DNA of 64,000 bases from Candidatus Gastranaerophilales bacterium (GCA_944324365.1 CALUWA010000001.1:186001-250000), one strand, 5' to 3'; positions 17,530-26,458 are shown, counted from the stretch's first letter. Made by a program: numbers and translations. The notes: generated by a model not told the origin, from the letters alone.

Positions 17530-18425
17530 TATTTCACCTCTTTAGTAGTATATATATCTTCAAATATGCCCTTCAACCCAACAGGATTAACGGAAATTAT
17601 CTGTACATCAGGGTAATAATCTTTTATAAATTGTTTTAACAGTAACCAATGAGCGACTTGCCCTCGTGAGTCACTTTCAGCATTACTAAAAAAGTAACCG
17701 CAACTACAATCACAGCCAACCAAATATATTTTTTTTGGATGTGTATATAAAACAAACTGCATGGCTGAAAACACAGTTCCACCAAAATCCCCTACTGGCT
17801 CATTTGCCAAGTCATACGTAAATGATTTACTGTAAATATCATCCAAATAATATCTGGAAATATTTGAAGAACAAATATCAGATTCTGGAATATTCTTTAT
17901 ACCGGGATATAATTCACTCAACCTATTATCCGGAATTATCCCATAAAATTTTTTACAGTTATTAGCATTATATTCATTTACAACTTTATTTTTGGAACTA
18001 TCTTTGTGCAGTTCTTGTAAAAATATATAATCAAATTTTACTTTATTGCACAAACAAGAATTATTTATGCCACAATAAAAGGAATCCTCAATTGGAACAA
18101 AATCATTTACAGAAGGACCCGATGCAATTATAGTGACAACTTCTCCAACATGCCGATTCTTATAGCTGCCAAATGTAGCCGGATGAACTCTCGCTGCCTT
18201 TATCCGCACAGCTAAACTCGAAGTGCTACTATATAACTTAGATACGCATATCTTAAGCTCAGAGATTTCAGCCTTTAATTCCAAATTCTGTTGTAATACT
18301 TGATTCACCTGTAACATTAAACGCTCGGTGTTTTTTATTTTAAATTTTAATTTTACTCCAAGTATTGTTAAAACATAATGATTTCCAAATGTTTTTACAG
18401 AAAATATACTATGAATTATTTTCAT
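17529..18425 (-). CDS. GT42/DUF115-like glycosyltransferase (putative)
   Basis: The 298-residue protein has an N-terminal segment resembling the short FGxxVYK tails of neighbouring glycosyltransferases (LTILGVKLKFK), then a coiled coil (about 33-75). The main domain begins VVTIIASGPSVNDF and includes YCGINNS and KIYLVGCDCS. The GPS motif after a beta-strand and the 'IYLxGxDxS' strand are shared by family GT42 sialyltransferases and DUF115 proteins. Overlap by one base with a CMP-sugar synthetase gene favours transfer of a CMP-activated acidic sugar. This is an inference. It overlaps the upstream GT8-GT2 gene by four bases. Confidence 0.5.
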   Translation of the reverse strand: MKIIHSIFSVKTFGNHYVLTILGVKLKFKIKNTERLMLQVNQVLQQNLELKAEISELKICVSKLYSSTSSLAVRIKAARVHPATFGSYKNRHVGEVVTIIASGPSVNDFVPIEDSFYCGINNSCLCNKVKFDYIFLQELHKDSSKNKVVNEYNANNCKKFYGIIPDNRLSELYPGIKNIPESDICSSNISRYYLDDIYSKSFTYDLANEPVGDFGGTVFSAMQFVLYTHPKKIYLVGCDCSCGYFFSNAESDSRGQVAHWLLLKQFIKDYYPDVQIISVNPVGLKGIFEDIYTTKEVK

Positions 18426-20500
18426 TTATCAACCCTCTTTATATTTTTTCTAAATCTTATGAAACCTAAAATTTTATAATCTTTATACAAATCAACTTTA
18501 ATTCTTCTATAGACGCTAATGCCAAACAATCGGCACTTTTTCTCAGAAACATTTTCTTCTACATAGAATAATATTTTTTTTAACTTAAAACCAAAATAAG
18601 AATTATTCTTAACAGTCTTAAAAAATCTATAGTAACCAATTAATTTTAAATTAGACTTTGAATATATTGCCACATCACAATTTTGAAAATATTCGTGCAT
18701 TCTTTCATAAAAATCTTTTTTATTTGACTTTGCTGTCAATCTAAAATTTAAGGTAAGAATATCCATGTTTACTTTTATAATGTAAGGGATAATCTCCGGC
18801 TTGACATTATATTTTTTAATAAAATCATCAATTATGCCACAGAATGAAAAGACTTGATAATACAATTTTTCACCTTTTTGGGATAATTTTGCCATTACAT
18901 TATCCGGCAAATTTACCCGATAGTAGTATAATGCTTCATTCAAATAATTTATTCTGTCAGCAATTATATAACTTTTCAAAGATAAGCATACGTCTGGAGC
19001 AGCAATACTCAAACGCGTATCAAAGCACAAATCATTTTTCTGCAAAAATTCCCGTCTAAATATTTTATTCCACACTGTCATATATAAATTCAATATCCAA
19101 CTTGAAGCTGGAGAAAGGACAAATGAAGACTCGTCAAGAGTATAATTTTGAATTATAGTAGAAGTCATCGTATTATTCTTGCAATCTTTTACATAATTTG
19201 CAAAAATTAATACATCCAAATTATCTTTGACTGCTCTATTATAGGCCTTTTCACACGCATCAGATGCAATATAGTCATCACTGTCAACAATAAAGACATA
19301 TTCACCGGATGCAATTTCTAAGCCTTTGTTGCAAGCTTTGGCAAACCCGCAATTTTTATCAAATTTAAAAACTTTTATACGGGAATCAAGACTTGCAAAT
19401 CTTTTTATAATATCCGAATTATTACCTGTTGATTCATTATCAATCAATATAATCTCTATATCTCTCAGGGTTTGATTTAATAAGGAATACAAACAATAAG
19501 TAAAATATTCCTCAGGCGGATTGTATACAGGAACTATTATAGAAATTTTTGGCGTTCCATACCGTACAGCAGAATACTTCTTATCTTGGATGGTTGATTC
19601 ATAACCTTTTGAAATACCTTCATAGAATGGTGTTAACTTTGCAAAAAACCAAAATTCATTGAAATTTTGAATTAAAGTTCCGCTCCAATCCTCATTTGCC
19701 ACCATCCAGGGTTTCGCATTTGCAAAGTGTCTTATTACGGCATCGCGTTCAGCTTTTTTGAATATTTCTGAAGATATATTGAAGTTTCTTTGGTCTAACT
19801 GCCCTTGTGTAGGCTGATAAATAAACTGGAACTTCAAATCTAAAGATTTGAAACCACCATTTTGAAATAACCTGTTCAATATATCTTGATCGCACGATGG
19901 GAAAAATTCTGACTTTGCAAGCTGAAAATATTTTTCAATAACATTGTTTTCTCTGAATTTTTTAGAATTAACAAGTAATACCCCGGCGCAAAAATACTTG
20001 CCAAAAGAAGCAAAATCAATATTTTTGTTAACAGAAGCTCCAGATTGCGTAACAAATAGAGGAACAACAATATCAGGAGCTGTTGCGAGATAAAAATCTT
20101 CAATATCCTGTTCATAAAACTCCTTTATATCCTTCAGCAAAATAACATCAGAATCAAGATATATAAATTTATCAATATTTGGTTTCAACAATGGCATAAA
20201 AGGAGTTGCAAAAGCATGAATACTCTGCCACGGTCTGCCCGCAAGATTATGTTCCAATCCGGAAAAATACTCTTTTCTAAAAATATCATTATATTCAAAG
20301 CGAATCCACTCTATTGAAAAATTTGAAAACTGCTCCTTCAAACTCTCAATACGTTTTTTATTAAAATCAGAAATTCCGTCTTCTATTATATAAAATTCAA
20401 TAAAAGATTTTGTATTATATAAAATACTACACATAGTAACAGCCATATACGGACAAAATTCATTACTGCTATGTAAAAATACTGGAATATTATTCAACAC
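18422..20500 (-). CDS. GT8-GT2 fusion glycosyltransferase
   Basis: The 692-residue two-domain enzyme has an N-terminal GT8 domain (about 1-290) with the metal-binding DSD at 116-118 (KFIYLDSDVILL), CAGVLLVNS and RHFANAKPWM. The GT2 domain (about 318-540) has KISIIVPVYNPP and VDSDDY (DSDD at 406-409). A C-terminal tail CRLFGISVYRR resembles tails in neighbouring enzymes. It could add two sugars in sequence to a lipid-linked repeat unit. The start is GTG, fixed by AAAGGAGG six bases upstream. It follows an internal hairpin, so expression depends on read-through or a hidden promoter. Confidence 0.88.
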   Translation of the reverse strand: MLNNIPVFLHSSNEFCPYMAVTMCSILYNTKSFIEFYIIEDGISDFNKKRIESLKEQFSNFSIEWIRFEYNDIFRKEYFSGLEHNLAGRPWQSIHAFATPFMPLLKPNIDKFIYLDSDVILLKDIKEFYEQDIEDFYLATAPDIVVPLFVTQSGASVNKNIDFASFGKYFCAGVLLVNSKKFRENNVIEKYFQLAKSEFFPSCDQDILNRLFQNGGFKSLDLKFQFIYQPTQGQLDQRNFNISSEIFKKAERDAVIRHFANAKPWMVANEDWSGTLIQNFNEFWFFAKLTPFYEGISKGYESTIQDKKYSAVRYGTPKISIIVPVYNPPEEYFTYCLYSLLNQTLRDIEIILIDNESTGNNSDIIKRFASLDSRIKVFKFDKNCGFAKACNKGLEIASGEYVFIVDSDDYIASDACEKAYNRAVKDNLDVLIFANYVKDCKNNTMTSTIIQNYTLDESSFVLSPASSWILNLYMTVWNKIFRREFLQKNDLCFDTRLSIAAPDVCLSLKSYIIADRINYLNEALYYYRVNLPDNVMAKLSQKGEKLYYQVFSFCGIIDDFIKKYNVKPEIIPYIIKVNMDILTLNFRLTAKSNKKDFYERMHEYFQNCDVAIYSKSNLKLIGYYRFFKTVKNNSYFGFKLKKILFYVEENVSEKKCRLFGISVYRRIKVDLYKDYKILGFIRFRKNIKRVDK

Positions 20501-20543
20501 ACCTAACCTCCTTTAAAGTTTGACAAAATAGCTACGATAAAAA

Positions 20544-20593
20544 CCAGCCGCATGCTGAATAACATCAAATAATGCCATTGAGCATACGGCTGG
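20544..20593 (-). terminator. internal hairpin of the polysaccharide operon (second)
   Basis: On the minus strand, CCAGCCG-T-ATGCT pairs with AGCAT-G-CGGCTGG (12 pairs, one mismatch) with a 24-base loop, followed by five T. It closely resembles the hairpin at 23147-23196. It lies between two same-strand glycosyltransferase genes and so could attenuate transcription. Confidence 0.6.
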
Positions 20594-20651
20594 CTTAAAT
20601 ACAAAAAGGTGTCTGAAATTTACAGGATAATAAATAGCAGTTAAAAGCTCT

Positions 20652-21950
20652 CTAAGAGCTATGAGGAAGCCCCCCCCCCCCCGAAATAGGCGCTATAGCA
20701 GGCTTTACAGCCATTTGTTCATCATATATTGTTTGTTGCAATTCTGTAGTCTTGAAATCTATATAATCATACAAATCAGAACGCAACTGTAACAATTGAT
20801 AATTCAATATCCCATTAAAATCTACTGTCTTTATTTTGAAAATTTTAAAGAAAGATTTACACAAATAACCCTTTGAATAATATTTTTTATATACAGTAAA
20901 ACCAAACACTCTGATAAGGGTTTCGGACTTGTCTGCTTTATGGAAAAATAAAAATTTATTCAATTTAAAAAGCAAATAAGGAACTTTTTTTATAATTTTG
21001 TAATCACTATATTCAGGCAACTCTTTTAAATTTTCTTCGGAATAATAGCGTTCATCAGCACTTAATATAAAATCTCGCAATTTGTCAAAAAAGCGTTTAC
21101 GCTGTGAACGATGTGCTAAATGCATATATCCAAACAAATGATCTACTACAATTTGAACGACATATTTAGCACACTCAGGAGTTAAAGATTTATACATGAA
21201 TTTACTTAAAACTTCGGCAAACATAAATGGGTCATCAAAATAAGGACAATCCGACTTTGAATACCCCTTAACCACACTCGAGGAAATATTTACACGATAT
21301 GAATGCAGCCTATCATTTATAACAAATATTTTATCCGCATTTACCATATTCTTAATACTGTAAACAACATCCGGCAGTACACATTTTATACTTTCATCAA
21401 ATTTGTTATCTTTATCAAAAACTAATTCACGTTTTACAAACTTATTCCAATCTTGCAATGGAGTAGACATAATCAACCATTTATCCAAATCATTGAAATT
21501 AAAACATTTATTGCGATATTGCTTTGGAAAAGTAGAAAATCTATAATGAAAACTATTTACATACTCTTGCTTTTGTTGGTCGTACTCATCAGAGCCAAAT
21601 AAAATTAAATCTGCAGAAGTTTCAATTGCCTTATTATACAAAATTTCAACTGCATTTTCTTCCAGCCAATCATCGGAATCCAACAATTGAATATAATCTC
21701 CGGTAGTAGCCTCAAGAGCAGCATTTGCCGCTTTTGCAAATCCCTGATTTTTATTAAATTTTATCAATTTAATCTGCGGATAATTTTTACTATAATTTTC
21801 TAAAATTTCTGAATTATTACCTGTAGCACCGTTATCCACAAGAATAAATTCTATATCTTTAAAAGTTTGATTAAGCACACTCTCTATGCAAACTTTTAAA
21901 AATTCTTCTTTTGGATTATACACTAATGTAATTATTGACACTTTTGCCAT
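20652..21950 (-). CDS. GT2 family glycosyltransferase with 3'-end poly-G tract
   Basis: The 432-residue protein has a GT-A fold GT2 domain (about 1-230) with VSIITLVYNPKEEF, FILVDNGATGNN, GFAKAANAAL and QLLDSDDWLEENA (DSDD near 92-95). A C-terminal region carries the RVFGFTVYKKYY tail shared with neighbours. Codons ~424-428 are a run of 13 G giving SGGGG before the final LPHSS. With 14 G the protein ends ASS. With 12 G it gains ~50 residues and reads through the downstream hairpin to a stop at the next gene's ribosome-binding site. The start ATG has AGGAG upstream. Confidence 0.88.
   Translation of the reverse strand: MAKVSIITLVYNPKEEFLKVCIESVLNQTFKDIEFILVDNGATGNNSEILENYSKNYPQIKLIKFNKNQGFAKAANAALEATTGDYIQLLDSDDWLEENAVEILYNKAIETSADLILFGSDEYDQQKQEYVNSFHYRFSTFPKQYRNKCFNFNDLDKWLIMSTPLQDWNKFVKRELVFDKDNKFDESIKCVLPDVVYSIKNMVNADKIFVINDRLHSYRVNISSSVVKGYSKSDCPYFDDPFMFAEVLSKFMYKSLTPECAKYVVQIVVDHLFGYMHLAHRSQRKRFFDKLRDFILSADERYYSEENLKELPEYSDYKIIKKVPYLLFKLNKFLFFHKADKSETLIRVFGFTVYKKYYSKGYLCKSFFKIFKIKTVDFNGILNYQLLQLRSDLYDYIDFKTTELQQTIYDEQMAVKPAIAPISGGGGLPHSS
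20670..20682 (-). repeat. poly-G tract (13 G on coding strand), 3' end of GT2 gene
   Basis: A run of 13 C on the given strand lies eight codons from the stop of the GT2 gene. It is preceded on the coding strand by ATTTC, as in the tract at 23273-23284. Confidence 0.95.
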
Positions 21951-21953
21951 TAT

Positions 21954-23099
21954 TTATTTCTCCTTAAACTTGATACATTTCAAATAAGTTCGCACTTTTT
22001 TATTCCCTTCCTTACTTGATTTATAAATTGTTAAATTACAGATTTTAATTTTTTTACAATCTGCTGATATCTGCTTTTTATATAGAAAATCTTTAATTTT
22101 TCCAAATACATAATTATACTTTTGTACTTTTCTGATTTTTTCTCTCAAGGATTCATTTAAGATACTTAATCTAACAGGTGTATAAATCTCAGGATTTAAA
22201 GATTTTAAAACTTTACGCATTTCAGTATAATATTTTCGCCTGTTTGATTTATGAATCATTCCATAAAATAAAAATAAATGTTCAAAATTTATTTCTATGA
22301 AAGGAAGCGCCAATTCATCATCTAAATTTTTTGACAAAATTAAATTATCAATATTTTTAAATAATTGCATATTCATCAAAAAATCCCTGGAGCCCTTTGT
22401 CCTGAGAGTATTTACGACCCCCCCCCCCGTGTTAACCCTGTAATTATAAAGCTTTTCACGAACAACACCTATTCGCTTTGCATTCAAATAATTATAAAAT
22501 GTGAATAATGCATCCGCACCTGCAGACCCCTGCTCTTCATTTACAAAGTTATTATTGTCTATGATAAATTTTCTACGATAAAATTTATTCCAAGCCTGCG
22601 TAGGAAAATGTAAAATAAAATCTTTTACATCTTTAAAAGTAAAATACGAATTATCATATTTTGTAGGAATTTCAAAAAAAGTGTAAGCAGGCTCATCCGT
22701 AAAATTCTGAATCAATTCATCATAAGTTCTTGCACAGAAAATAGTCATATCCAAATCGGTATTATCCAATTTAGCCGCCAAAATCTCTATTGCATTATCT
22801 TCAATCCAGTCATCAGAATCAATTATTGCGATATAATCTCCTTTTGCTGCACGCAAACCTGCATTTACAGCTCCGGCAAAACCTTTATTTTTCTCAAATA
22901 CTATTAAATTTATTCTGTCATCTTTTGCGGCATAATCTTTCAATATTTTCGGATTATCGCCAGTTGACTCGTTGTCAACTAAAATTATATCGAGATTTTT
23001 GTATGTTTGATTTCGTATGCTATCAATACACTTTTTTAAATAATCTTCCGGCGGGTTATATACCGGAACTATAACTGATACCTGTGATTTTTCTTTCAT
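21954..23099 (-). CDS. GT2 family glycosyltransferase with mid-gene poly-G tract
   Basis: This ~381-residue GT2 enzyme has VSVIVPVYNPPEDYLKKC, IILVDNESTGDN, GFAGAVNAGL and IIDSDDWIEDNA. The start at 23099 is preferred over an ATG eight codons upstream because AGGAG lies 8 bases before it. A run of 11 G encodes TGGGV in the loop after YNYRVN, where sister enzymes have YRVNISSSVV, so the tract replaces ordinary sequence. In the present frame the gene is complete. With 10 G it stops at once (TCG TAA); with 12 G it stops within about 20 codons. Its C-terminal tail, KICNLTIYK, matches its neighbours. Confidence 0.88.
   Translation of the reverse strand: MKEKSQVSVIVPVYNPPEDYLKKCIDSIRNQTYKNLDIILVDNESTGDNPKILKDYAAKDDRINLIVFEKNKGFAGAVNAGLRAAKGDYIAIIDSDDWIEDNAIEILAAKLDNTDLDMTIFCARTYDELIQNFTDEPAYTFFEIPTKYDNSYFTFKDVKDFILHFPTQAWNKFYRRKFIIDNNNFVNEEQGSAGADALFTFYNYLNAKRIGVVREKLYNYRVNTGGGVVNTLRTKGSRDFLMNMQLFKNIDNLILSKNLDDELALPFIEINFEHLFLFYGMIHKSNRRKYYTEMRKVLKSLNPEIYTPVRLSILNESLREKIRKVQKYNYVFGKIKDFLYKKQISADCKKIKICNLTIYKSSKEGNKKVRTYLKCIKFKEK
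22418..22428 (-). repeat. poly-G tract (11 G on coding strand) inside GT2 gene
   Basis: Eleven C on the given strand are placed in the middle of a glycosyltransferase gene. The present length keeps the gene open. Confidence 0.95.
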
Positions 23100-23146
23100 T
23101 ATGTTTCTCCTGTGAATATTCATTTATTTTATATTAAGCTGCAAAA

Positions 23147-23196
23147 CAGCCGCATGTTAAATGACACTCATACAAATATCATTTAAGATGCGGCTG
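23147..23196 (-). terminator. internal hairpin of the polysaccharide operon (first)
   Basis: Two stacked stems of nine (CAGCCGCAT/ATGCGGCTG) and eight pairs (TTAAATGA/TCATTTAA) are separated by one G-G mismatch, with a 14-base loop; on the minus strand TTTT follows. The stop codon of the preceding GT8 gene (in its 12-G frame) lies inside the hairpin. Confidence 0.7.
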
Positions 23197-24310
23197 CATT
23201 GCATATTGAATATATTTTCGAATTGTAAGGTAGCTTTCCTCCGAAAAGTCTTAATCCAGCAGGGAAAATCAGCCCCCCCCCCCCGAAATGAGCTTTACGA
23301 GAGGCTTTGCCGGCTCTTATACATTGTTTTATCAAATTCCTTTTATTTAGCAATTTGTCTTTTCTTTTACCAGAAACAAAATTTGAGATAAATTTATAGA
23401 ACCAATATCTTAATACATTTTTTCTGTAATAAATTTTACTTGTTAAATAGTATAGCTCTAATTTATCCCTGTTTTTCATCATACGCTCTAATATCAATTC
23501 ATAAAAAGAAAGTCTTCTTGCATAATTCCACCAGATTGAACTAAATGTACAATCCTCTGCATATAACCATGGTTTCTTTTCAGACGCATAATGAATTAAA
23601 CCTGAGCCGTTTTTAGCATCTTTAAAGGCTTCTTCTTTTTCATCCTCATGAGTATATGGTACATTTGAATACACATTCCACTTTTGAGGGAGATAAACTG
23701 TTTCAAGGTAGAATGTTCTGTTAAAAATATCCTGATCCGGAAAAATTAATTTTGAACCATATTTTTTAATATTTTCAAACATTTTTTGCTCATAATTCTT
23801 TTTGCGCCACAGCTCAAGATTTGCCAGAAACATACCCGTATTGCAGTAGCGATATTTTTTAGGAATATCAAAAATTTCCTGAAATTCTTCACACCATGGA
23901 TCTTTTACTGCCGCAAATGCTGATTCACCCATATCATGATCAAATAGTTCCCTCAATGAACTTTGTACTATCATATCAACCTCAAGTACAAGAGCTTTTT
24001 TGATATCTTTAAATATTGAAGCAATTTTCATTTTATAATTACACAAATTATTTATAAAAAATGCCTTACACACAGGAACATCCTTAATATCATCCGGATT
24101 CATTTCGACATATTCTATATCAAAATCTCCAAATTTTCTTACTTCTTCAAGACGCACCTTATCCGCTTCTGTTATATCCTCACTCATAATATGAAAATAT
24201 AACTTGTCTTCATCATTTTTGTTACATAAAATAGATGTTAATAAAACAGCTAAATACGGAACATAATGCGAAGAAGAAGGAATGATAACATGCATTACAT
24301 CATCAATCAT
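23183..24310 (-). CDS. GT8 family glycosyltransferase with 3'-end poly-G tract
   Basis: The 375-residue GT8 (LgtC/glycogenin-like) enzyme has an N-terminal HVIIPSSSHYVPYLAVLLTSIL, metal site KALVLEVDMIV (E-x-D in place of the usual D-x-D), YCNTGMFLANLELW, FPDQDIFN and LIHYASEKKPW. A run of 12 G near codon 343 gives HFGGGGL and then a 27-residue tail running into the downstream hairpin. With 11 G the protein would end right after the tract; with 13 G it would get a different ~35-residue tail. The ATG overlaps the end of the upstream epimerase gene. Confidence 0.85.
   Translation of the reverse strand: MIDDVMHVIIPSSSHYVPYLAVLLTSILCNKNDEDKLYFHIMSEDITEADKVRLEEVRKFGDFDIEYVEMNPDDIKDVPVCKAFFINNLCNYKMKIASIFKDIKKALVLEVDMIVQSSLRELFDHDMGESAFAAVKDPWCEEFQEIFDIPKKYRYCNTGMFLANLELWRKKNYEQKMFENIKKYGSKLIFPDQDIFNRTFYLETVYLPQKWNVYSNVPYTHEDEKEEAFKDAKNGSGLIHYASEKKPWLYAEDCTFSSIWWNYARRLSFYELILERMMKNRDKLELYYLTSKIYYRKNVLRYWFYKFISNFVSGKRKDKLLNKRNLIKQCIRAGKASRKAHFGGGGLIFPAGLRLFGGKLPYNSKIYSICNAAAS
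23273..23284 (-). repeat. poly-G tract (12 G on coding strand), 3' end of GT8 gene
   Basis: Twelve C on the given strand. The coding-strand 5' flank is CATTTC, similar to the tract at 20670-20682. Confidence 0.95.
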
Positions 24311-25178
24311 TTAAAACCTCCTTTAGCCCTTCCTCTATAGTATATTTTGGAACAAATCCGACTTCTTTTGTCAATCTGGTGTTATCACCCACAACTCGTA
24401 CCTGCTGAGGACTTGCCTGTTCTCTAAATACAACAAGTTCTTTTTTACCCATTAAACCCGCAAGAATCATTACATAATCATGAATTGATGTTTCTATACC
24501 TGTACAAATATTCACAACACCTTCTACATCACTGTCAAGAAATGCAGAGAAAGCTGCTGCAATATCTTTTGTATAAATATAATCTCTTACCAGACTGCCG
24601 CTTCTTATAACAACTTCTTCACCTGTGCTCAAATGATTTATAACATCAGATGTCAAACGCCTCGGGTCAGTTTCCTTTCCATAAGCTGAAAATATTCTTC
24701 CCCACCCGAACGACATATCGTTATTTTTACAATACGCTTCTGAAATTTTATGTACAAAATCCTTGCATTGGCTGTAAATATTGATTGGCTCTGCCGGCAT
24801 ATCTTCTTTCAGGGTTTCATTATGGTAACCGTATTCAGCGTAAGTTCCAGCCATAACAACTCTTTTCCCGCCATACTTATGAAAAGCTTTTAACAAATCA
24901 ATTGAAGATGTTAAAAAATCAAAATTCATATTATCATTAAACAAGCCTGTGCTTAACCAAGCATAATGAAGCATATATTCAGGCTTTATTTCAGATAAAA
25001 TTTTATCTATTTCCTCTTTATCGAATAAATTTGCCTTGATATACTTGACATCTTTAGTATCTGCCTCATCGCCTATAGTTAATGCATATATATCAAATCC
25101 ATGCTGCTTTAAAAACGGAATTGTTTCTTTGCCAATTAAACCTGTACCGCCTGTTAAAAATACCTTTTTATTTTGCAT
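24303..25178 (-). CDS. NAD-dependent epimerase/dehydratase (SDR)
   Basis: This 291-residue extended SDR has VFLTGGTGLIGKETIPFL (Rossmann GxxGxxG), the YSQCK (YxxxK) catalytic pair near 139-143 preceded by AGTYAEYG, and the WGRIFSAYG region. It should reduce or epimerise a nucleotide-activated 4-keto sugar. It shares clear similarity with the second SDR of the cluster at 27547-28440 (same TYAEYG/SISEYD and RIFxxYG blocks). The likely substrate is the CDP-4-keto-6-deoxyglucose made by RfbG, which is an inference from position. It overlaps both neighbours. Confidence 0.75.
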   Translation of the reverse strand: MQNKKVFLTGGTGLIGKETIPFLKQHGFDIYALTIGDEADTKDVKYIKANLFDKEEIDKILSEIKPEYMLHYAWLSTGLFNDNMNFDFLTSSIDLLKAFHKYGGKRVVMAGTYAEYGYHNETLKEDMPAEPINIYSQCKDFVHKISEAYCKNNDMSFGWGRIFSAYGKETDPRRLTSDVINHLSTGEEVVIRSGSLVRDYIYTKDIAAAFSAFLDSDVEGVVNICTGIETSIHDYVMILAGLMGKKELVVFREQASPQQVRVVGDNTRLTKEVGFVPKYTIEEGLKEVLND

Positions 25179-26457
25179 TTGCTAAAGCTCCTTTTACTAC
25201 ACTCATGCCATCTGCATAAGCCTGATGTGTCCACATATATTCCCATTTTCCAAATCGGCCGATACTGTTTATACCAAGCGATTTGACATACTCAAGAACA
25301 ATCTCCCTGTTTTTATAAATATCTTTATCAAATATTACATTTGCGTATTTTTCAAAACGAATATCCTTTACAACAATATCTTCCGGTTTGCAAACTTGCA
25401 TTTCAACTAACTTATCAACAGTATTCTTTAAAACAAGCTCTTTATCAGGGATAGCAGAACCATTTGCAAAGAAAATCTCTGCTTGCAATGAACTGCATCC
25501 TTTCGGAACATTATCCGCGGATTTCAAATTCGGGCTGTAAACTCTGGAAGCCAGAATATCTTCATCATAAATATAAAACCACAAATATTTTGCAATATCA
25601 GGTTTATTAAATCCGAGAGACACCATATAACCCGAGGTATATTTTAAATCTTGTGCTGCACGCAATACCTCATCCGGCACATCATCCAGCATCTTTACAA
25701 TTTCAGGCAGAGGTAGGGTTGAAATTAAATTATCATATTCAGCCATTGTTCCATCAGCAAATGAAACAATTTTAGCCTTCGTATCTATTTTAACAACAGA
25801 CTTATTTAATCTTATATCAAGCCCTTCCCTTGAAGTATTCAATATTGCTCTAAATCCGCCCTTTTTAGGGTATTTCATAACTTTTGCATAGTAAAAACAC
25901 TCATCCTGGGTTTCAAATGCACCGTTTAAGACTTGTCTTAAATCAGGAGTATACATTCTGTTGCCGACCCATTTTGTTTCCAGTTCTTCCGGCTCAACAC
26001 CCCAATATTTTCTTGTATATCTGAATGGAAAATTTTCAGCAAAATAATTACCATACTGACATCTCAACCATTCAGCATAATCTTTAATTTCTGAAACATC
26101 TTTTACCTCACGGTTTACAAAATCATATATAATATCCGTCTTTTCATTTGAACTCAAAGGTGCAAGATTGTTTTGAGCAGGATGACGGAGCCAAACTCCT
26201 TTATAGTAGTTACTTGGAAAAGGTACGTGTTCATACATATCCACAGAATTTCTAAATGTATTTACTACATATTCATCCTGCGCAAATGAAAAGTGAACAA
26301 ACTTATCAAAACGAAAACCACCTATGGTAAAATTACCGCACAAACCGCCCCAGTCGTCATTTTTTTCATACAATACAACATCTTCACTATTTAATCTTAA
26401 ATGATGACCTGCAGAAATCCCGGTGATTCCGGCACCCAAAACCACATTCTTACGCAT
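25168..26457 (-). CDS. FAD-dependent amine-oxidase-like protein of glycan clusters
   Basis: The 429-residue protein has an N-terminal FAD-binding motif (VVLGAGITGISAGHHLRL, then VVLYEKNDDWGGLCG) typical of the protoporphyrinogen oxidase/UDP-galactopyranose mutase-like group. Middle blocks NLISTLPLPEI and C-terminal GINSIGRFGKWEYMWTHQAYADG fit the 'GRxGxWxY' ending seen in LPS-cluster members. It probably acts on a nucleotide sugar or a sugar-related redox step; it is not a true UGM on the visible motifs. It lies between rfbG and an SDR gene (overlap 11 bases with the latter), so co-translation is likely. Confidence 0.7.
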   Translation of the reverse strand: MRKNVVLGAGITGISAGHHLRLNSEDVVLYEKNDDWGGLCGNFTIGGFRFDKFVHFSFAQDEYVVNTFRNSVDMYEHVPFPSNYYKGVWLRHPAQNNLAPLSSNEKTDIIYDFVNREVKDVSEIKDYAEWLRCQYGNYFAENFPFRYTRKYWGVEPEELETKWVGNRMYTPDLRQVLNGAFETQDECFYYAKVMKYPKKGGFRAILNTSREGLDIRLNKSVVKIDTKAKIVSFADGTMAEYDNLISTLPLPEIVKMLDDVPDEVLRAAQDLKYTSGYMVSLGFNKPDIAKYLWFYIYDEDILASRVYSPNLKSADNVPKGCSSLQAEIFFANGSAIPDKELVLKNTVDKLVEMQVCKPEDIVVKDIRFEKYANVIFDKDIYKNREIVLEYVKSLGINSIGRFGKWEYMWTHQAYADGMSVVKGALANAK

Positions 26458-26458
26458 A

